A DNA stretch of 64,000 bases from the NCBI GenBank assembly GCA_963815785.1, contig CAWFHZ010000007.1:310001-374000 (forward strand), read 5' to 3'. This document shows, one piece after another, positions 35,887 through 44,489 of this stretch (positions within the stretch are counted from its first letter, which is position 1; every line of letters starts with the position of its first letter). The notes beneath the pieces are model-generated. The model worked only from the letters and a program-made list of their open reading frames with translations, did not search any database and was not told the DNA's origin. A program made the translations under genes and the position numbers. Source of the stretch: DATFVA01 sp963815785. Its GTDB lineage: Bacteria > Bacteroidota > Ignavibacteria > Ignavibacteriales > Ignavibacteriaceae.

Positions 35887-36570
35887 ATTATACTAGGAGT
35901 TAAAGACTTACCCCTCGATGACCGGCCGCGTGAAAAACTTATTTTGAGGGGTGCTCAAAACCTAACTGATGCAGAATTAATAGCCATACTTCTTAGAACA
36001 GGGAGGAAGGGCAAATCCGTAATTCAGATTGCTCAGGAACTAATTAATAACTATAGAAATCTTGCAGTACTATCCACAAAATCAATTGCTTCTCTTACCT
36101 CTACTTCAGGAATTGGAAAAGATAAAGCCGCTACGCTACTGGCAGCATTTGAATTATCACGAAGAATACAAATGCAATCTAAATGGTTATCAAATAAAAA
36201 AATTACTTCACCACAGGATGTGGCAGATATTTTCATTCCCCTTATCAAAGATGAAGCAAAAGAACAATTTATTGTTGTATGTTTAAATTCCGCTAACAAA
36301 ATAATAAAGCACGAAATTATTTCGATTGGTAATTTGAATTCAAGTGTTGTTCACCCCAGGGAGATATTTAAAGTCGCAATTGAAAATAATTCAGCGAGTA
36401 TTATTTTGATGCATAATCATCCGAGCGGTAATCCGGAACCAAGTAATGAAGATATCTCTATCACAAAAAAAATAGTTGAATCCGGTAAAATTATGGATAT
36501 ACCTGTTTTTGATCATATTATTATTGCAGGAAATACATTTACAAGCTTTGTTGAAAAAAGATTAATATGA
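35887..36570 (+). CDS. radC: RadC/JAMM-type protein (UPF0758)
   Basis: RadC family protein with an HhH-like N-terminal part and a JAMM/MPN metalloprotease-like domain, whose metal motif HNHPSGNPEPSNED is intact (His-x-His-x10-Asp). The N-terminal signature VKDLPLDDRPREKLILRGAQNL begins at 35896, upstream of the first usual start codon (TTG 35944), which is an internal leucine. No ATG, GTG or TTG exists between the previous in-frame stop (35875-35877) and this conserved region; ATT 35887 or ATA 35890 follow a perfect AGGTGAT Shine-Dalgarno. The start is therefore non-canonical or mutated. Its role in the cell is not settled in any organism. Confidence 0.85.
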   Translation: MILGVKDLPLDDRPREKLILRGAQNLTDAELIAILLRTGRKGKSVIQIAQELINNYRNLAVLSTKSIASLTSTSGIGKDKAATLLAAFELSRRIQMQSKWLSNKKITSPQDVADIFIPLIKDEAKEQFIVVCLNSANKIIKHEIISIGNLNSSVVHPREIFKVAIENNSASIILMHNHPSGNPEPSNEDISITKKIVESGKIMDIPVFDHIIIAGNTFTSFVEKRLI

Positions 36571-36783
36571 AAATGTGTGAAGTAAAACAACAACTCCCTT
36601 TATTATAAGAACTTAACTTGAATTTTTTATGCAATTTACGTATATATCAGGTCATTGTTCAATGACCTATTTGCTCTAAGTACCTATTTGAATTAGATTT
36701 AAGAATTCAATTTATTTAAGACGGAAAAAAGGTTAGAATTATTTAACAACCTACTAAAAAAATCATAATTGGAGGTTCTACAG
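36571..36783. other. upstream region of the lipoprotein gene
   Basis: A 213-base AT-rich gap. It holds a 20-bp perfect dyad at 36649-36668 and two copies of ACCTATTTG (36664-36672 and around 36682), one touching the dyad. No gene seen. Confidence 0.45.
36649..36668. promoter_or_regulatory. 20-bp perfect dyad, possible operator
   Basis: AGGTCATTG-TT-CAATGACCT is a perfect inverted repeat with a two-base centre, upstream of the lipoprotein/LysM pair. It could be an operator; as a hairpin it lacks a T-run, so a terminator is less likely. Confidence 0.4.
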
Positions 36784-37059
36784 ATGAAAATAATTAAATT
36801 AGCTAGAAACACAGCTATTATTGCAGTATTCGCAGTTACCGTTGCAGTAATGAGTGGTTGTGGTGGTGTTAGCGATGCTGAAATGCAGCAGCTTCAGGAT
36901 TTGCGTTCTGAGGTCAACTCACTTCAGACTCAGGCTGATCAACTAAAAGACCAGCGTGCAAGTTTGGAGAAAGAGATTGCAGATAGAAATTCAAAATTAC
37001 AGCAATGTGAGAAAGCAAAAGAAGAGACAAAAGCCAATTTAAGTAAAATGGGCATGTAA
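36784..37059 (+). CDS. small coiled-coil lipoprotein (Lpp-like)
   Basis: A 91-residue lipoprotein. Signal peptide with lipobox VMSGC (cysteine at about residue 24), then a continuous coiled coil (DAEMQQLQDLRSEVNSLQTQADQLKDQRASLEKEIADRNSKLQQ). The layout resembles Braun-type or other envelope-spanning lipoproteins, but the C-terminal lysine of Lpp is absent (it ends KMGM). ATG 36784 follows GGAGGTT at ideal spacing; the upstream TTG at 36769 overlaps that Shine-Dalgarno and is ruled out. It precedes a LysM gene with its own GGAGG site, suggesting both are well expressed envelope proteins. Confidence 0.82.
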   Translation: MKIIKLARNTAIIAVFAVTVAVMSGCGGVSDAEMQQLQDLRSEVNSLQTQADQLKDQRASLEKEIADRNSKLQQCEKAKEETKANLSKMGM

Positions 37060-37101
37060 TTTTTTAAAAAGTTTTTTATTACCTAATTGGAGGAAAGTTT
37101 T

Positions 37102-37788
37102 ATGAAAATAAGTAAGTATTTATTAACTGTTCTTTCTCTTCTGTTTCTCTTTACTGTAAGTATTGTAGCACAGGAGGATGAGATGAGTTCAGATGAGTGG
37201 GAAGCCGAAATGGCAAGACTCAGATCACAAAAAGATGCTCTTACACAACAAATTACCGAATTGCAGGATGCAATAAGTAAATTGAAAGAGCAGCTTCAGG
37301 GAATGCAATCTTATGAAGATTGTCAGAATGAATTATATGCTCTTGTAGGAGCTACTAATGCTGATGTAGACAATTTCAGAAATGCAGTAAATGAACTTGA
37401 TGGAAAAATCAGAAGAAAAGAAGGTCCAAAAACTGACAGACAGAAAGATCTCGATGCCCTTAAATCAAATAAAATAAGCGCACTTCCTGAATTCTTTGAT
37501 AAGGTTCATAACCAGATGCAGAGTTCAATGGATGCATGGGTGGAAGCTCCACAGGAATGGAATTATACTGTAGTTAAGGGTGATTGCCTCTGGAATATAG
37601 CTAAGAAGAAAGATTATTACGGAAATGGTTTTGCATGGCCTAAAATTTACAAAGCAAACCGTGATAAGATTAAGAACCCTGATTTAATTTATCCAAAGCA
37701 AACATTCACTATTCCTAAACTTACTGAAGAAGAAAAAGCTAAATACGATAAAATGAGAACAAATTATAAACCTGCTCCTGTTCAATAA
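37102..37788 (+). CDS. secreted coiled-coil protein with C-terminal LysM domain
   Basis: A 228-residue exported protein. Signal peptide (LLTVLSLLFLFTVSIVAQ), an acidic region and coiled coil (SDEWEAEMARLRSQKDALTQQITELQDAISKLKEQLQG), then a LysM-type peptidoglycan-binding domain at the C-terminus (YTVVKGDCLWNIAKKKDYYGNGFAWPKIYKANRDKIKNPDLIYPKQTFTIP). Probably anchors the outer membrane or another partner to peptidoglycan (inference). ATG 37102 with GGAGGAAAG upstream is the start; a terminator with a 12-bp stem follows at 37834. Confidence 0.85.
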   Translation: MKISKYLLTVLSLLFLFTVSIVAQEDEMSSDEWEAEMARLRSQKDALTQQITELQDAISKLKEQLQGMQSYEDCQNELYALVGATNADVDNFRNAVNELDGKIRRKEGPKTDRQKDLDALKSNKISALPEFFDKVHNQMQSSMDAWVEAPQEWNYTVVKGDCLWNIAKKKDYYGNGFAWPKIYKANRDKIKNPDLIYPKQTFTIPKLTEEEKAKYDKMRTNYKPAPVQ

Positions 37789-37833
37789 TTAATTCTCTTT
37801 ATTTTATTGATGTTATTTTATTTTAGTCAAAAA

Positions 37834-37864
37834 AGCTCTTATCATAAAATGATAAGGGCTTTTT
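37834..37864 (+). terminator. intrinsic terminator after the LysM gene
   Basis: AGCTCTTATCAT (37834-37845) pairs with ATGATAAGGGCT (37849-37860), with one G-T pair and a three-base AAA loop, followed by TTTTT. It ends the lipoprotein/LysM transcript. Confidence 0.8.
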
Positions 37865-37887
37865 CTATTTAAACCCGGGGAAAAAAT

Positions 37888-38862
37888 ATGACTGCTGCTG
37901 AGAAACGACTGGTACTTGAAAATGTTGATATGCTCTCTTTACTCGGGATGAATGATGCAAACCTTAAATTAGTGGAGGATAGATTTAATGCATCAATTAC
38001 CGTAAGAGGCGAAAACGTATTTATTAAAGGTGTTTTAGAGGAGATTGAATTAATTGAAAAAATTTTAAAGGAAATGGCTTACGTCCTTAATACAAACGGG
38101 GCACTGAATCAAACTGATGTAGATACAATTCTTGATCTGACTATTGAAGGTCGGGAAATTATTAGCGAAAAAGAATTTGATGCAATTGTTCTCTACACAA
38201 AAAACGATGCAATAAAAGCTAAAACTTCCGGTCAATCCTCCTATGTTCAAACAGCTCAGAAAAATGACATTTGTTTCGTCATTGGTCCCGCCGGAACAGG
38301 CAAGACATATCTTGCGGTTGCGATTGCAGTTTCTGCATTAAAAAAAGGATTGGTAAATAAAATTGTGTTGGCTAGGCCGGCTGTTGAAGCAGGTGAAAGT
38401 CTTGGTTTTCTTCCTGGTGATTTCAGAGAAAAAATTGATCCCTATCTTCGTCCCCTTTATGATGCTCTTGATGATATGATGCCTTCTGATAAACTAAGAG
38501 GTTATATTGAAAAGCGAATTATTGAGATTGTACCTCTTGCTTATATGCGAGGCAGAACCTTAAATAATGCGTTTGTAATACTTGATGAGGCTCAAAATGC
38601 GACTACAGGACAAATGAAAATGTTTCTTACAAGATTAGGTGCAAATTCAAAATCTATTATTACCGGGGATATAACACAGATTGATCTGCCTCCTAAAACT
38701 GCAAGCGGACTTGTTCAGGCTCAGGAAATATTAAGTAAAATTGATGGAGTAGGATTTGTTTATCTTGATAAATCCGATGTGGTACGGCATAAACTTGTTA
38801 AGGATATTATTGATGCTTATGAAAAATTTAATGCAGATAATAATAGTAATAACGGAAAATAA
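37888..38862 (+). CDS. PhoH family ATPase (YbeZ-like)
   Basis: Cytoplasmic PhoH-type P-loop ATPase of 324 residues, a family linked to RNA metabolism and usually found with YbeY. The Walker A motif GPAGTGKTYL is at about residues 132-141, Walker B VILDEAQNAT near 233, and GDITQIDLP plus the arginine finger region follow. The N-terminal KH-like segment (ITVRGENVFIKGVLEEIELIEKILKE) is also typical. It begins at ATG 37888 with GGGG upstream. YbeY is not adjacent here. Its exact substrate is unknown. Confidence 0.93.
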   Translation: MTAAEKRLVLENVDMLSLLGMNDANLKLVEDRFNASITVRGENVFIKGVLEEIELIEKILKEMAYVLNTNGALNQTDVDTILDLTIEGREIISEKEFDAIVLYTKNDAIKAKTSGQSSYVQTAQKNDICFVIGPAGTGKTYLAVAIAVSALKKGLVNKIVLARPAVEAGESLGFLPGDFREKIDPYLRPLYDALDDMMPSDKLRGYIEKRIIEIVPLAYMRGRTLNNAFVILDEAQNATTGQMKMFLTRLGANSKSIITGDITQIDLPPKTASGLVQAQEILSKIDGVGFVYLDKSDVVRHKLVKDIIDAYEKFNADNNSNNGK

Positions 38863-38874
38863 AATTTTTCTAAG

Positions 38875-39642
38875 TCAGGGATTGTCGAATTGTTTACTCT
38901 CTTCCCAATAAGTATCCATTTCCGCTAAATTAGACTCATCAATTTTTCTTCCGGTTTCAATTATTTTTCTCTCAACATAATTGAATCTTTTAATAAATTT
39001 TTCATTCGTACTTCGCAAAGCATTTTCAGGATTTATTCCTAAAAATCTTGAATAATTTACCAGCGCAAAAAATACATCGCCGATTTCTTTCTCAAGCTCT
39101 TTAATACTTTCTTGTTTTTCCGATTCGTGCATCTCTTCAATTTCTTCAATTACTTTCTTCCAGACGTCTTCTTTTTTCTCCCAGTCAAATCCGACTTTTG
39201 CCGCCTTTTCCTGAAGCCTGTGAGCTCTCTGCAACGCGGGAAGAATTTTCGGAACACCATCTAAAACAGATTCTCTTCCTTCGGTAAGTTTAATACTTTC
39301 CCAGTTTCTTTTTACTTCTTCTGAACCATTAACTTCAACATTGCCAAAAACATGTGGATGTCTTCTTATTAATTTTTCTTTTATCGAGTCAATAACATCT
39401 TCAAGTTGAAAGTAATTTCCTTCACTTGCTATAATTGAATGAAAAATTACATGCAGTAAAACATCACCGAGTTCTTTTTTTAGTTCGGGATAATTTTTTT
39501 CATCAATTGCTTCAACTACTTCGTAAGCTTCTTCAATTGTTGCTGCTTTAATGGAATCGTTGGTCTGCTCTCTGTCCCAGGGACATTCTGCTCTTAGCTT
39601 TTTTACAATCTCAAATAATTCTTTAAATTTGGTTTCCAGCAT
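38875..39642 (-). CDS. mazG: nucleoside triphosphate pyrophosphohydrolase MazG
   Basis: Hydrolyses non-canonical or excess nucleoside triphosphates to the monophosphates. It has two tandem MazG all-alpha domains; the first carries the metal-binding EEAYEVVEAI and DVLLHVIFHS motifs, the second EIEEMHES..EKEIGDVFFALVNYSRF. The E-x2-E and E-x2-D metal residues are all present. I chose ATG 39642 (MLETKFKELFEIVKKLR) over the upstream ATG at 39675. Length 255 is normal. It is transcribed toward phoH, convergent, and divergent from the RidA-like gene at 39724. Confidence 0.93.
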   Translation of the reverse strand: MLETKFKELFEIVKKLRAECPWDREQTNDSIKAATIEEAYEVVEAIDEKNYPELKKELGDVLLHVIFHSIIASEGNYFQLEDVIDSIKEKLIRRHPHVFGNVEVNGSEEVKRNWESIKLTEGRESVLDGVPKILPALQRAHRLQEKAAKVGFDWEKKEDVWKKVIEEIEEMHESEKQESIKELEKEIGDVFFALVNYSRFLGINPENALRSTNEKFIKRFNYVERKIIETGRKIDESNLAEMDTYWEESKQFDNP

Positions 39643-39723
39643 TTTAGTTTTCCGTAATAAATAAAATTGTATCAATGTGTTTACAAAATAGTAAAATTTA
39701 TCAACTTGATAAAAGGAGTTTAA

Positions 39724-40182
39724 ATGATTGAAGAAAACATAATCAAGCTTGGGTTTAGATTACCCGATCCGCCAAAACCATTAGCAGCTTATGTTCCCGC
39801 ATTGCAATCCGGAGGTTTTGTATATACAGCAGGGCAGCTTCCAATCGTTGATGGACAGCTAAAATTTTCAGGGAAATTGGGAAAGGAAATTAATGAGGAA
39901 GAAGGAAAAAAGGCTGCTGAGATTTGCGCTTTAAATTGCTTAAGTGCCGTAAAAGGTGTTTTAGGTAGTTTGGATGAAATAGAACAAATAGTAAAACTAA
40001 CAGTTTTTGTTAACAGTGCAGAAGGGTATACAAATCAGCCAATAGTTGCAAACGGGGCATCAGAATTAATGGAAAAAATATTTGGTGAAAAAGGCAAACA
40101 CGCCCGCAGTGCGGTTGGAGTAAATGAATTGCCTAAAAATGCTCCTGTTGAAATTGAAATGATTGTAAAAGTGAAGAAATAG
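39724..40182 (+). CDS. RidA/YjgF family protein
   Basis: Member of the long (about 150-residue) RidA subfamily: KLGFRLPDPPKPLAAYVPALQSGGFVYTAGQLPIVDG, then SAVKGVLGSLDEIEQIVKLTVFVNSAEGY and HARSAVGVNELPKNAPVEIEMIVKV. The arginine in HARSAVGV is the substrate-binding residue of imine deaminases in the family, so a reactive-enamine/imine hydrolysing role is plausible. A perfect AAGGAG Shine-Dalgarno precedes ATG 39724. Subfamilies differ in activity and the substrate is not determined. Confidence 0.88.
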   Translation: MIEENIIKLGFRLPDPPKPLAAYVPALQSGGFVYTAGQLPIVDGQLKFSGKLGKEINEEEGKKAAEICALNCLSAVKGVLGSLDEIEQIVKLTVFVNSAEGYTNQPIVANGASELMEKIFGEKGKHARSAVGVNELPKNAPVEIEMIVKVKK

Positions 40183-40283
40183 CCCTGTTTTGAGGGAATT
40201 TTTAATAAGCAGATTGGCTTACCTTGATACTGTATTTCATAAGTAGCTATATTTATGTGCTAAAATAATTTAATTAAGTGAAT

Positions 40284-40640
40284 ATGAACCGAACAATGTT
40301 TCGCTCCAAAATACACCGGGCAACAGTAACTATGTCAGAACTATACTATGAGGGTAGTATAACCGTTGACAAAGATCTTCTGGATGCTGCTGATATTTTG
40401 CCTTATGAAAAAGTTCAGGTGGTAAATCTCAACACAGGCAGCAGGCTCGAAACTTACACCCTTGAAGGTCCGTCAGGAAGTGGTATGATTTGTCTGAATG
40501 GTCCTGCAGCAAGATTAGGAACAGTTGGAGATGAAGTAATAATAATTACTTATACTGTGATGAATGATGAAGAAGCAAAAAAACATAAACCCAAAATAGT
40601 CCTTGTAGACAAAAATAACAGGATAAATAAAATAATGTGA
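40284..40640 (+). CDS. panD: aspartate 1-decarboxylase proenzyme
   Basis: Makes beta-alanine from aspartate for pantothenate and CoA synthesis. The proenzyme cleaves itself between Gly24 and Ser25 (in YYEGSITVD) to form the pyruvoyl group, and both residues are at the canonical positions when the start is ATG 40284. The KIHRATVTMSE N-terminus, Arg (GSRLETYT), Tyr and the NGPAARLGTVGDEVIIITY signature are present. An in-frame GTG at 40278 would add two residues; it is less likely. Confidence 0.96.
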   Translation: MNRTMFRSKIHRATVTMSELYYEGSITVDKDLLDAADILPYEKVQVVNLNTGSRLETYTLEGPSGSGMICLNGPAARLGTVGDEVIIITYTVMNDEEAKKHKPKIVLVDKNNRINKIM

Positions 40641-40722
40641 TTTTGATTCCGCATATTAAAAAATGCTGCATTGATTTTTTACAGCCTTTTATTTAATATA
40701 TCGCAAAAGTTTGGAAAAAGTT

Positions 40723-41214
40723 ATGAAAAAGATATTAGTTGTAATGTTTGTAATAATGATCGGGACAGGTTATTCGCAATTCAGACAAACCGGTCTGTCG
40801 ACAGAGCATATCAGTGACGGGATAGTCAATCAGAATCAGGGAACATCTTTATTTGGATTTCTCAATTCAGCCAATTTTCAGATGCATCATTCATATGATG
40901 TTTCTTATTCAACTTTTGGTGCAAACAGCCTGGCGCTTACAACATATACAAACAGTATGTTTTATCAGGTAGCTAATAACCTCAATGTTCAGGTGGATGC
41001 AAGTGTTGTTTATTCTCCGTATAGCTCACTGGGAAAAAATTTCGAAAATAATATCAACGGAATCTATTTAAGCAGAGCCGCTATAAATTATCAGCCCTGG
41101 AAAGATGTATTTATTTCAGTTCAGTATAGAAATCTTCCAGGTGGATATTATTCTCCTTTCAGCGGCTACCGCAGTGGATTTATGTCTGCTGATGATTCAT
41201 TCTGGGGTTGGTAG
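40723..41214 (+). CDS. exported protein of unknown function
   Basis: A 163-residue protein with a signal peptide (KILVVMFVIMIGTGYSQ) and a strand-rich, aromatic mature part (FQMHHSYDVSYSTFGANSLALTTYTNSMFY, VYSPYSSLGKNF, YLSRAAINYQPWKDVFISVQYRNL, ending WGW). This pattern suggests a short outer-membrane beta structure, but I do not recognise the family. ATG 40723 is preferred over the TTG at 40711 because it starts the KKIL signal peptide. It precedes the LytR_C, rsfS and argS genes with short gaps and may be in the same transcript. Confidence 0.6.
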   Translation: MKKILVVMFVIMIGTGYSQFRQTGLSTEHISDGIVNQNQGTSLFGFLNSANFQMHHSYDVSYSTFGANSLALTTYTNSMFYQVANNLNVQVDASVVYSPYSSLGKNFENNINGIYLSRAAINYQPWKDVFISVQYRNLPGGYYSPFSGYRSGFMSADDSFWGW

Positions 41215-41249
41215 AATTTTCCTGAACAAGTCAATTTGAGCAATAATAA

Positions 41250-41726
41250 GTGAATGAAAAAAAACGGTCGAAGTCTGAAAATTTAAAACCCAATTCGCAC
41301 AGTTCCAATCTTATTCTAAATTCAATAATAGTCCTTCTTGGTGTTTTGATCATTTTTCTTACCTATTCTTTCATCACACAAATTAGTCATTTCTCGCGTG
41401 TTGAAAGCGATAAAAATAATAACAAGTCTGCCTCATCTATAATTCAGGTTGAAGTTCTGAACGGTTGCGGAGCGTCAGGAGTTGCGGAACAATTCACAGA
41501 CCTTTTAAGGAAAGAAAAATTTGATGTAGTACAGGTCGGAAATTATATTTCATTTGATATTGATAATTCACTTGTAATAGATAGAACTGGTAACCGTTTG
41601 AATGCCGAAAAAGTTGCCCGGGCGCTGGGAATTGACAGCAAAAATGTTATTATGCAAAAAAATGATGATTCTTTTCTCGATGTCTCTGTCGTTATCGGGA
41701 AGGATTACAAAAAATTAATACAATAA
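41250..41726 (+). CDS. membrane-anchored LytR C-terminal domain protein
   Basis: A 158-residue protein with a basic cytoplasmic N-terminus, a transmembrane helix (SIIVLLGVLIIFLTYSF) and a periplasmic LytR_C domain: QVEVLNGCGASGVAEQFTDLLRKEKFDVVQVGNYISFDI..VIDRTGNRLNAEKVARALGI. It is not a phosphotransferase, since the LytR-CpsA-Psr catalytic domain is absent; the role of a stand-alone LytR_C is unknown. The start is GTG 41250. It precedes rsfS by 14 bases. Confidence 0.82.
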   Translation: MNEKKRSKSENLKPNSHSSNLILNSIIVLLGVLIIFLTYSFITQISHFSRVESDKNNNKSASSIIQVEVLNGCGASGVAEQFTDLLRKEKFDVVQVGNYISFDIDNSLVIDRTGNRLNAEKVARALGIDSKNVIMQKNDDSFLDVSVVIGKDYKKLIQ

Positions 41727-41740
41727 ACGAAGGAAAATAT

Positions 41741-42133
41741 TTGAATTCAAAAAACTTAGCAGATAAAATCGCACAACTTGTATTTAACAAAAAGGGATAT
41801 GATGTAACAATTTTAGATTTGAGAAATCTAACCACATTTGCAGATTATTTTGTTATTTGCTCTGCTGATTCTGATACACAGGTTAAAGCTATCGCTGATG
41901 AAATAGATAAGGAGTTACGTGATGAAGGAATCAAGTACTGGCACAAAGAAGGTTATAGAAGCCTGAGCTGGGTACTTATTGATTATGTTGATGTAGTTGC
42001 CCATATATTTAAAAAGGATTCACGGGAATTCTATAAACTTGAAAAACTTTGGGGAGATGCACCGGTAGAAGTTGTTAAGGATCCGGTGGCGGATGAACCA
42101 AAACCAAAAAGGAAAAAATCCGTTCAGAAATAG
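41741..42133 (+). CDS. rsfS: ribosome silencing factor RsfS
   Basis: Binds ribosomal protein uL14 and blocks subunit joining when nutrients are scarce. It has the nucleotidyltransferase-like fold signature ADKIAQLVFNKKGYDVTILDLRNLTTFADYFVICSADSDTQVKAIADEIDKELR and the YRSLSWVLIDYVDVVAHIFKKDSREFYKLEKLWGDA region with the DVVVH-type motif. Length 130 is normal, with a lysine-rich tail. The start is TTG 41741 preceded by GAAGGA. argS follows at 39 bases. Confidence 0.94.
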   Translation: MNSKNLADKIAQLVFNKKGYDVTILDLRNLTTFADYFVICSADSDTQVKAIADEIDKELRDEGIKYWHKEGYRSLSWVLIDYVDVVAHIFKKDSREFYKLEKLWGDAPVEVVKDPVADEPKPKRKKSVQK

Positions 42134-42171
42134 CTCCTTTCGTCTATCATTCATTTTAAACCGGAATAAAG

Positions 42172-43800
42172 TTGAGAGAGTATTTACAAAATCTATTTAT
42201 ATCTGCTTCGGAAAAACTTTCCTATTTAAAAGAAATTCCTTTCATATTTGAAATCCCGAAACAGGAATCACTCGGAGATTTTTCAACTAACGCTGCAATG
42301 TTGCTGACTAAAAAATTAAAGAGGAATCCAAAACAAATTGCACAGGAAATCATTGATAATCTTTCTATAGATGAAAAAATAATTTCCAAAACTGAAATAG
42401 CCGGACCGGGATTTATCAATTTTTTCTTCACTACTGAATTTATTGCAGAAATTGTAAAGATAATCCTGCGGGATGAATATTCATTCGGCAAATCTGAAAA
42501 ATACAAAGGAAAGAAAGCCAATGTAGAATTCGTTTCTGCGAATCCCACAGGACCACTAACTGTTGGACACGGAAGGAATGCGGTGATTGGCGATACTGTT
42601 GCTACTATGCTGGAATGGGTCGGATATGAAGTTGATCGTGAGTATTATTTCAACAATGCCGGACGGCAGATGAGGGTGCTCGGAGATTCTGTACGGCTGC
42701 GTTACCTGGAATTGTTAGGAGAGAAAATTCAATTTCCTGAAGATTATTACCAGGGAGAGTATATAAAAGAAATTGCGGTTTCAATGTTTGGTGAATATAA
42801 ATACTCGTTAAAAGATGAACCAGCAGAAGGTAAATTTAAAGAACGCGCAGAAACGGAAATCTTTAAAGATATTGAAAAAACACTAAACAGTTTGGGGATT
42901 CACCATAAAAATTTTTACAATGAAAATACTCTTTATGAAGAAGGTAAAATTGAAAATCTTCTTAAAGAGTTTAAAGAGAAGAATCTCTCATACGAAAAAG
43001 ATAATGCTATCTGGTTACAACTTTCAGGTATGGGGAATGTTGATGATAAAGTAATTATTAAATCTTCAGGAGAACCAACTTACCGGCTGCCGGATATTGC
43101 CTATCATGAAACAAAATTTAAACGCGGCTATGATTTAATAGTTGATCTTTTCGGCTCAGATCATAATGCTACTTATCCCGACGTTTTAGCTGCTCTAAGT
43201 TCTCTTGGGTATAATATTGAAAAAATGAAAGTATTGATTCACCAGTTTGTTACAATTACAGAAAATGGTGAGGTTGTCAAAATGTCTACCCGAAAAGCAA
43301 ACTATATAACTCTGGATCAACTGATAGATGAGGTTGGGAGTGATGTTGTGAGGTATTTTTTTAATATGCGTAACATTACAACTCATATGAATTTCGATTT
43401 AACGCTTGCAAAAAAACAATCTGATGAGAATCCGGTATTTTATTTGCAATATGCTCATGCAAGAATTTGTTCAATACTAAAAATGATTGAAAAGGAAAGC
43501 CTGAAATCATCAATTGAAAATTTAAATCTTCTATCCGCAGATGAAGAAACTCAACTACTTAAGAAACTGAACAAATTTAAAGATGAAGTACTGGCTAGTG
43601 CTGATAATTTTGAGCCGAACAGAATTTGCACATATTTAGAAGAATTAGCAGCAGCCTTTCACAAGTTTTATACATTCTGCAGAATACTTGGGACAGAGAA
43701 AAATCTCGCCGAAGCAAGAGTTTCCCTTGCAGTTGCGACTAAGATTGTGTTAAAAAATGGATTGAGTATTCTGGGAGTTAGTGCACCGGAAAGAATGTAA
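42172..43800 (+). CDS. argS: arginyl-tRNA synthetase
   Basis: Class Ia tRNA synthetase charging tRNA-Arg, one of which (anticodon CCG) is encoded at 27596. The HIGH-like motif is GPLTVGHGRNAV (about residues 125-136), and the KMSKS equivalent is KMSTRKANYITLD (about 369-381), the usual arginyl form. The N-terminal tRNA D-loop-binding domain and the C-terminal DALR anticodon-binding domain (YLQYAHARICSI..LSILGVSAPERM) are complete. 542 residues. TTG 42172 starts MREYLQNLFISASEK; an ATG near the start is lacking. Confidence 0.96.
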   Translation: MREYLQNLFISASEKLSYLKEIPFIFEIPKQESLGDFSTNAAMLLTKKLKRNPKQIAQEIIDNLSIDEKIISKTEIAGPGFINFFFTTEFIAEIVKIILRDEYSFGKSEKYKGKKANVEFVSANPTGPLTVGHGRNAVIGDTVATMLEWVGYEVDREYYFNNAGRQMRVLGDSVRLRYLELLGEKIQFPEDYYQGEYIKEIAVSMFGEYKYSLKDEPAEGKFKERAETEIFKDIEKTLNSLGIHHKNFYNENTLYEEGKIENLLKEFKEKNLSYEKDNAIWLQLSGMGNVDDKVIIKSSGEPTYRLPDIAYHETKFKRGYDLIVDLFGSDHNATYPDVLAALSSLGYNIEKMKVLIHQFVTITENGEVVKMSTRKANYITLDQLIDEVGSDVVRYFFNMRNITTHMNFDLTLAKKQSDENPVFYLQYAHARICSILKMIEKESLKSSIENLNLLSADEETQLLKKLNKFKDEVLASADNFEPNRICTYLEELAAAFHKFYTFCRILGTEKNLAEARVSLAVATKIVLKNGLSILGVSAPERM

Positions 43801-43801
43801 C

Positions 43802-44482
43802 TTAATCTGCAATTGCTATTGAAGCTGCATAAATTTTATTAGCCCCCGCATCGATTAAAACCCTTCCACATTCTTTTATTGTAGAACCTGTCGTAATTAC
43901 ATCATCTACAAGAAGAATATTTTCTCCGTTCAACTTTTTCCCCGGAATAAAAGCCTCTTTAATATTTTCTTCTCTTTCTGATAAAGTCATAGTTGTTTGT
44001 GATTCTGTGAATCGTTTTCTTTTAACTAATCTGTTATTAACTCGCATCCCGGTTTTTTTACTTATTCCTTTTGCGATATAAAGAGATTGGTTAAACTCTC
44101 TTTCGGCTTTTTTCAGATGATGAAGAGGAACTGGTACTACAAAATCAATCTTATAATTTGAAAATTTATTCTTTATTGTTTCACCCAGGAGACTTCCTAA
44201 AAATACACCCAGCAGAAATTTCTTTTCATATTTCAATGAATGAATTATGTGCTGAAGTTCTTTGTCTTTTTCAAACACAAAACGGGAGGTGAAGTCAGAA
44301 ACAATTTGGCTTTTAGCAAATTTTCTTTGGAATTCAGATTTCATTCTTTGTGGATCAGGACTTTTTATTTTAGCGAGACAATCTTTGCACACATAAGATG
44401 ATCCGGAAGGAAGTTTAGTTTTACATGATGGGCAAAATCTCGGAATTATAAAATCAACTAACGATGTTCCAAAATTGTTCAT
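43802..44482 (-). CDS. ComF family phosphoribosyltransferase-like protein
   Basis: ComF/GntX-type protein of 226 residues. The N-terminal zinc-finger has two CxxC pairs (CPSCK..CKDC), and the C-terminal phosphoribosyltransferase fold has the PRPP-binding motif ILLVDDVITTGST (about 193-205) and a basic RFTESQTTMTLSEREENI stretch. In transformable bacteria ComF helps DNA uptake; in others the role is unclear. It is transcribed away from argS and its stop is one base from the argS stop, so the two end back to back. Confidence 0.9.
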   Translation of the reverse strand: MNNFGTSLVDFIIPRFCPSCKTKLPSGSSYVCKDCLAKIKSPDPQRMKSEFQRKFAKSQIVSDFTSRFVFEKDKELQHIIHSLKYEKKFLLGVFLGSLLGETIKNKFSNYKIDFVVPVPLHHLKKAEREFNQSLYIAKGISKKTGMRVNNRLVKRKRFTESQTTMTLSEREENIKEAFIPGKKLNGENILLVDDVITTGSTIKECGRVLIDAGANKIYAASIAIAD

Positions 44483-44489
44483 AATTAAT

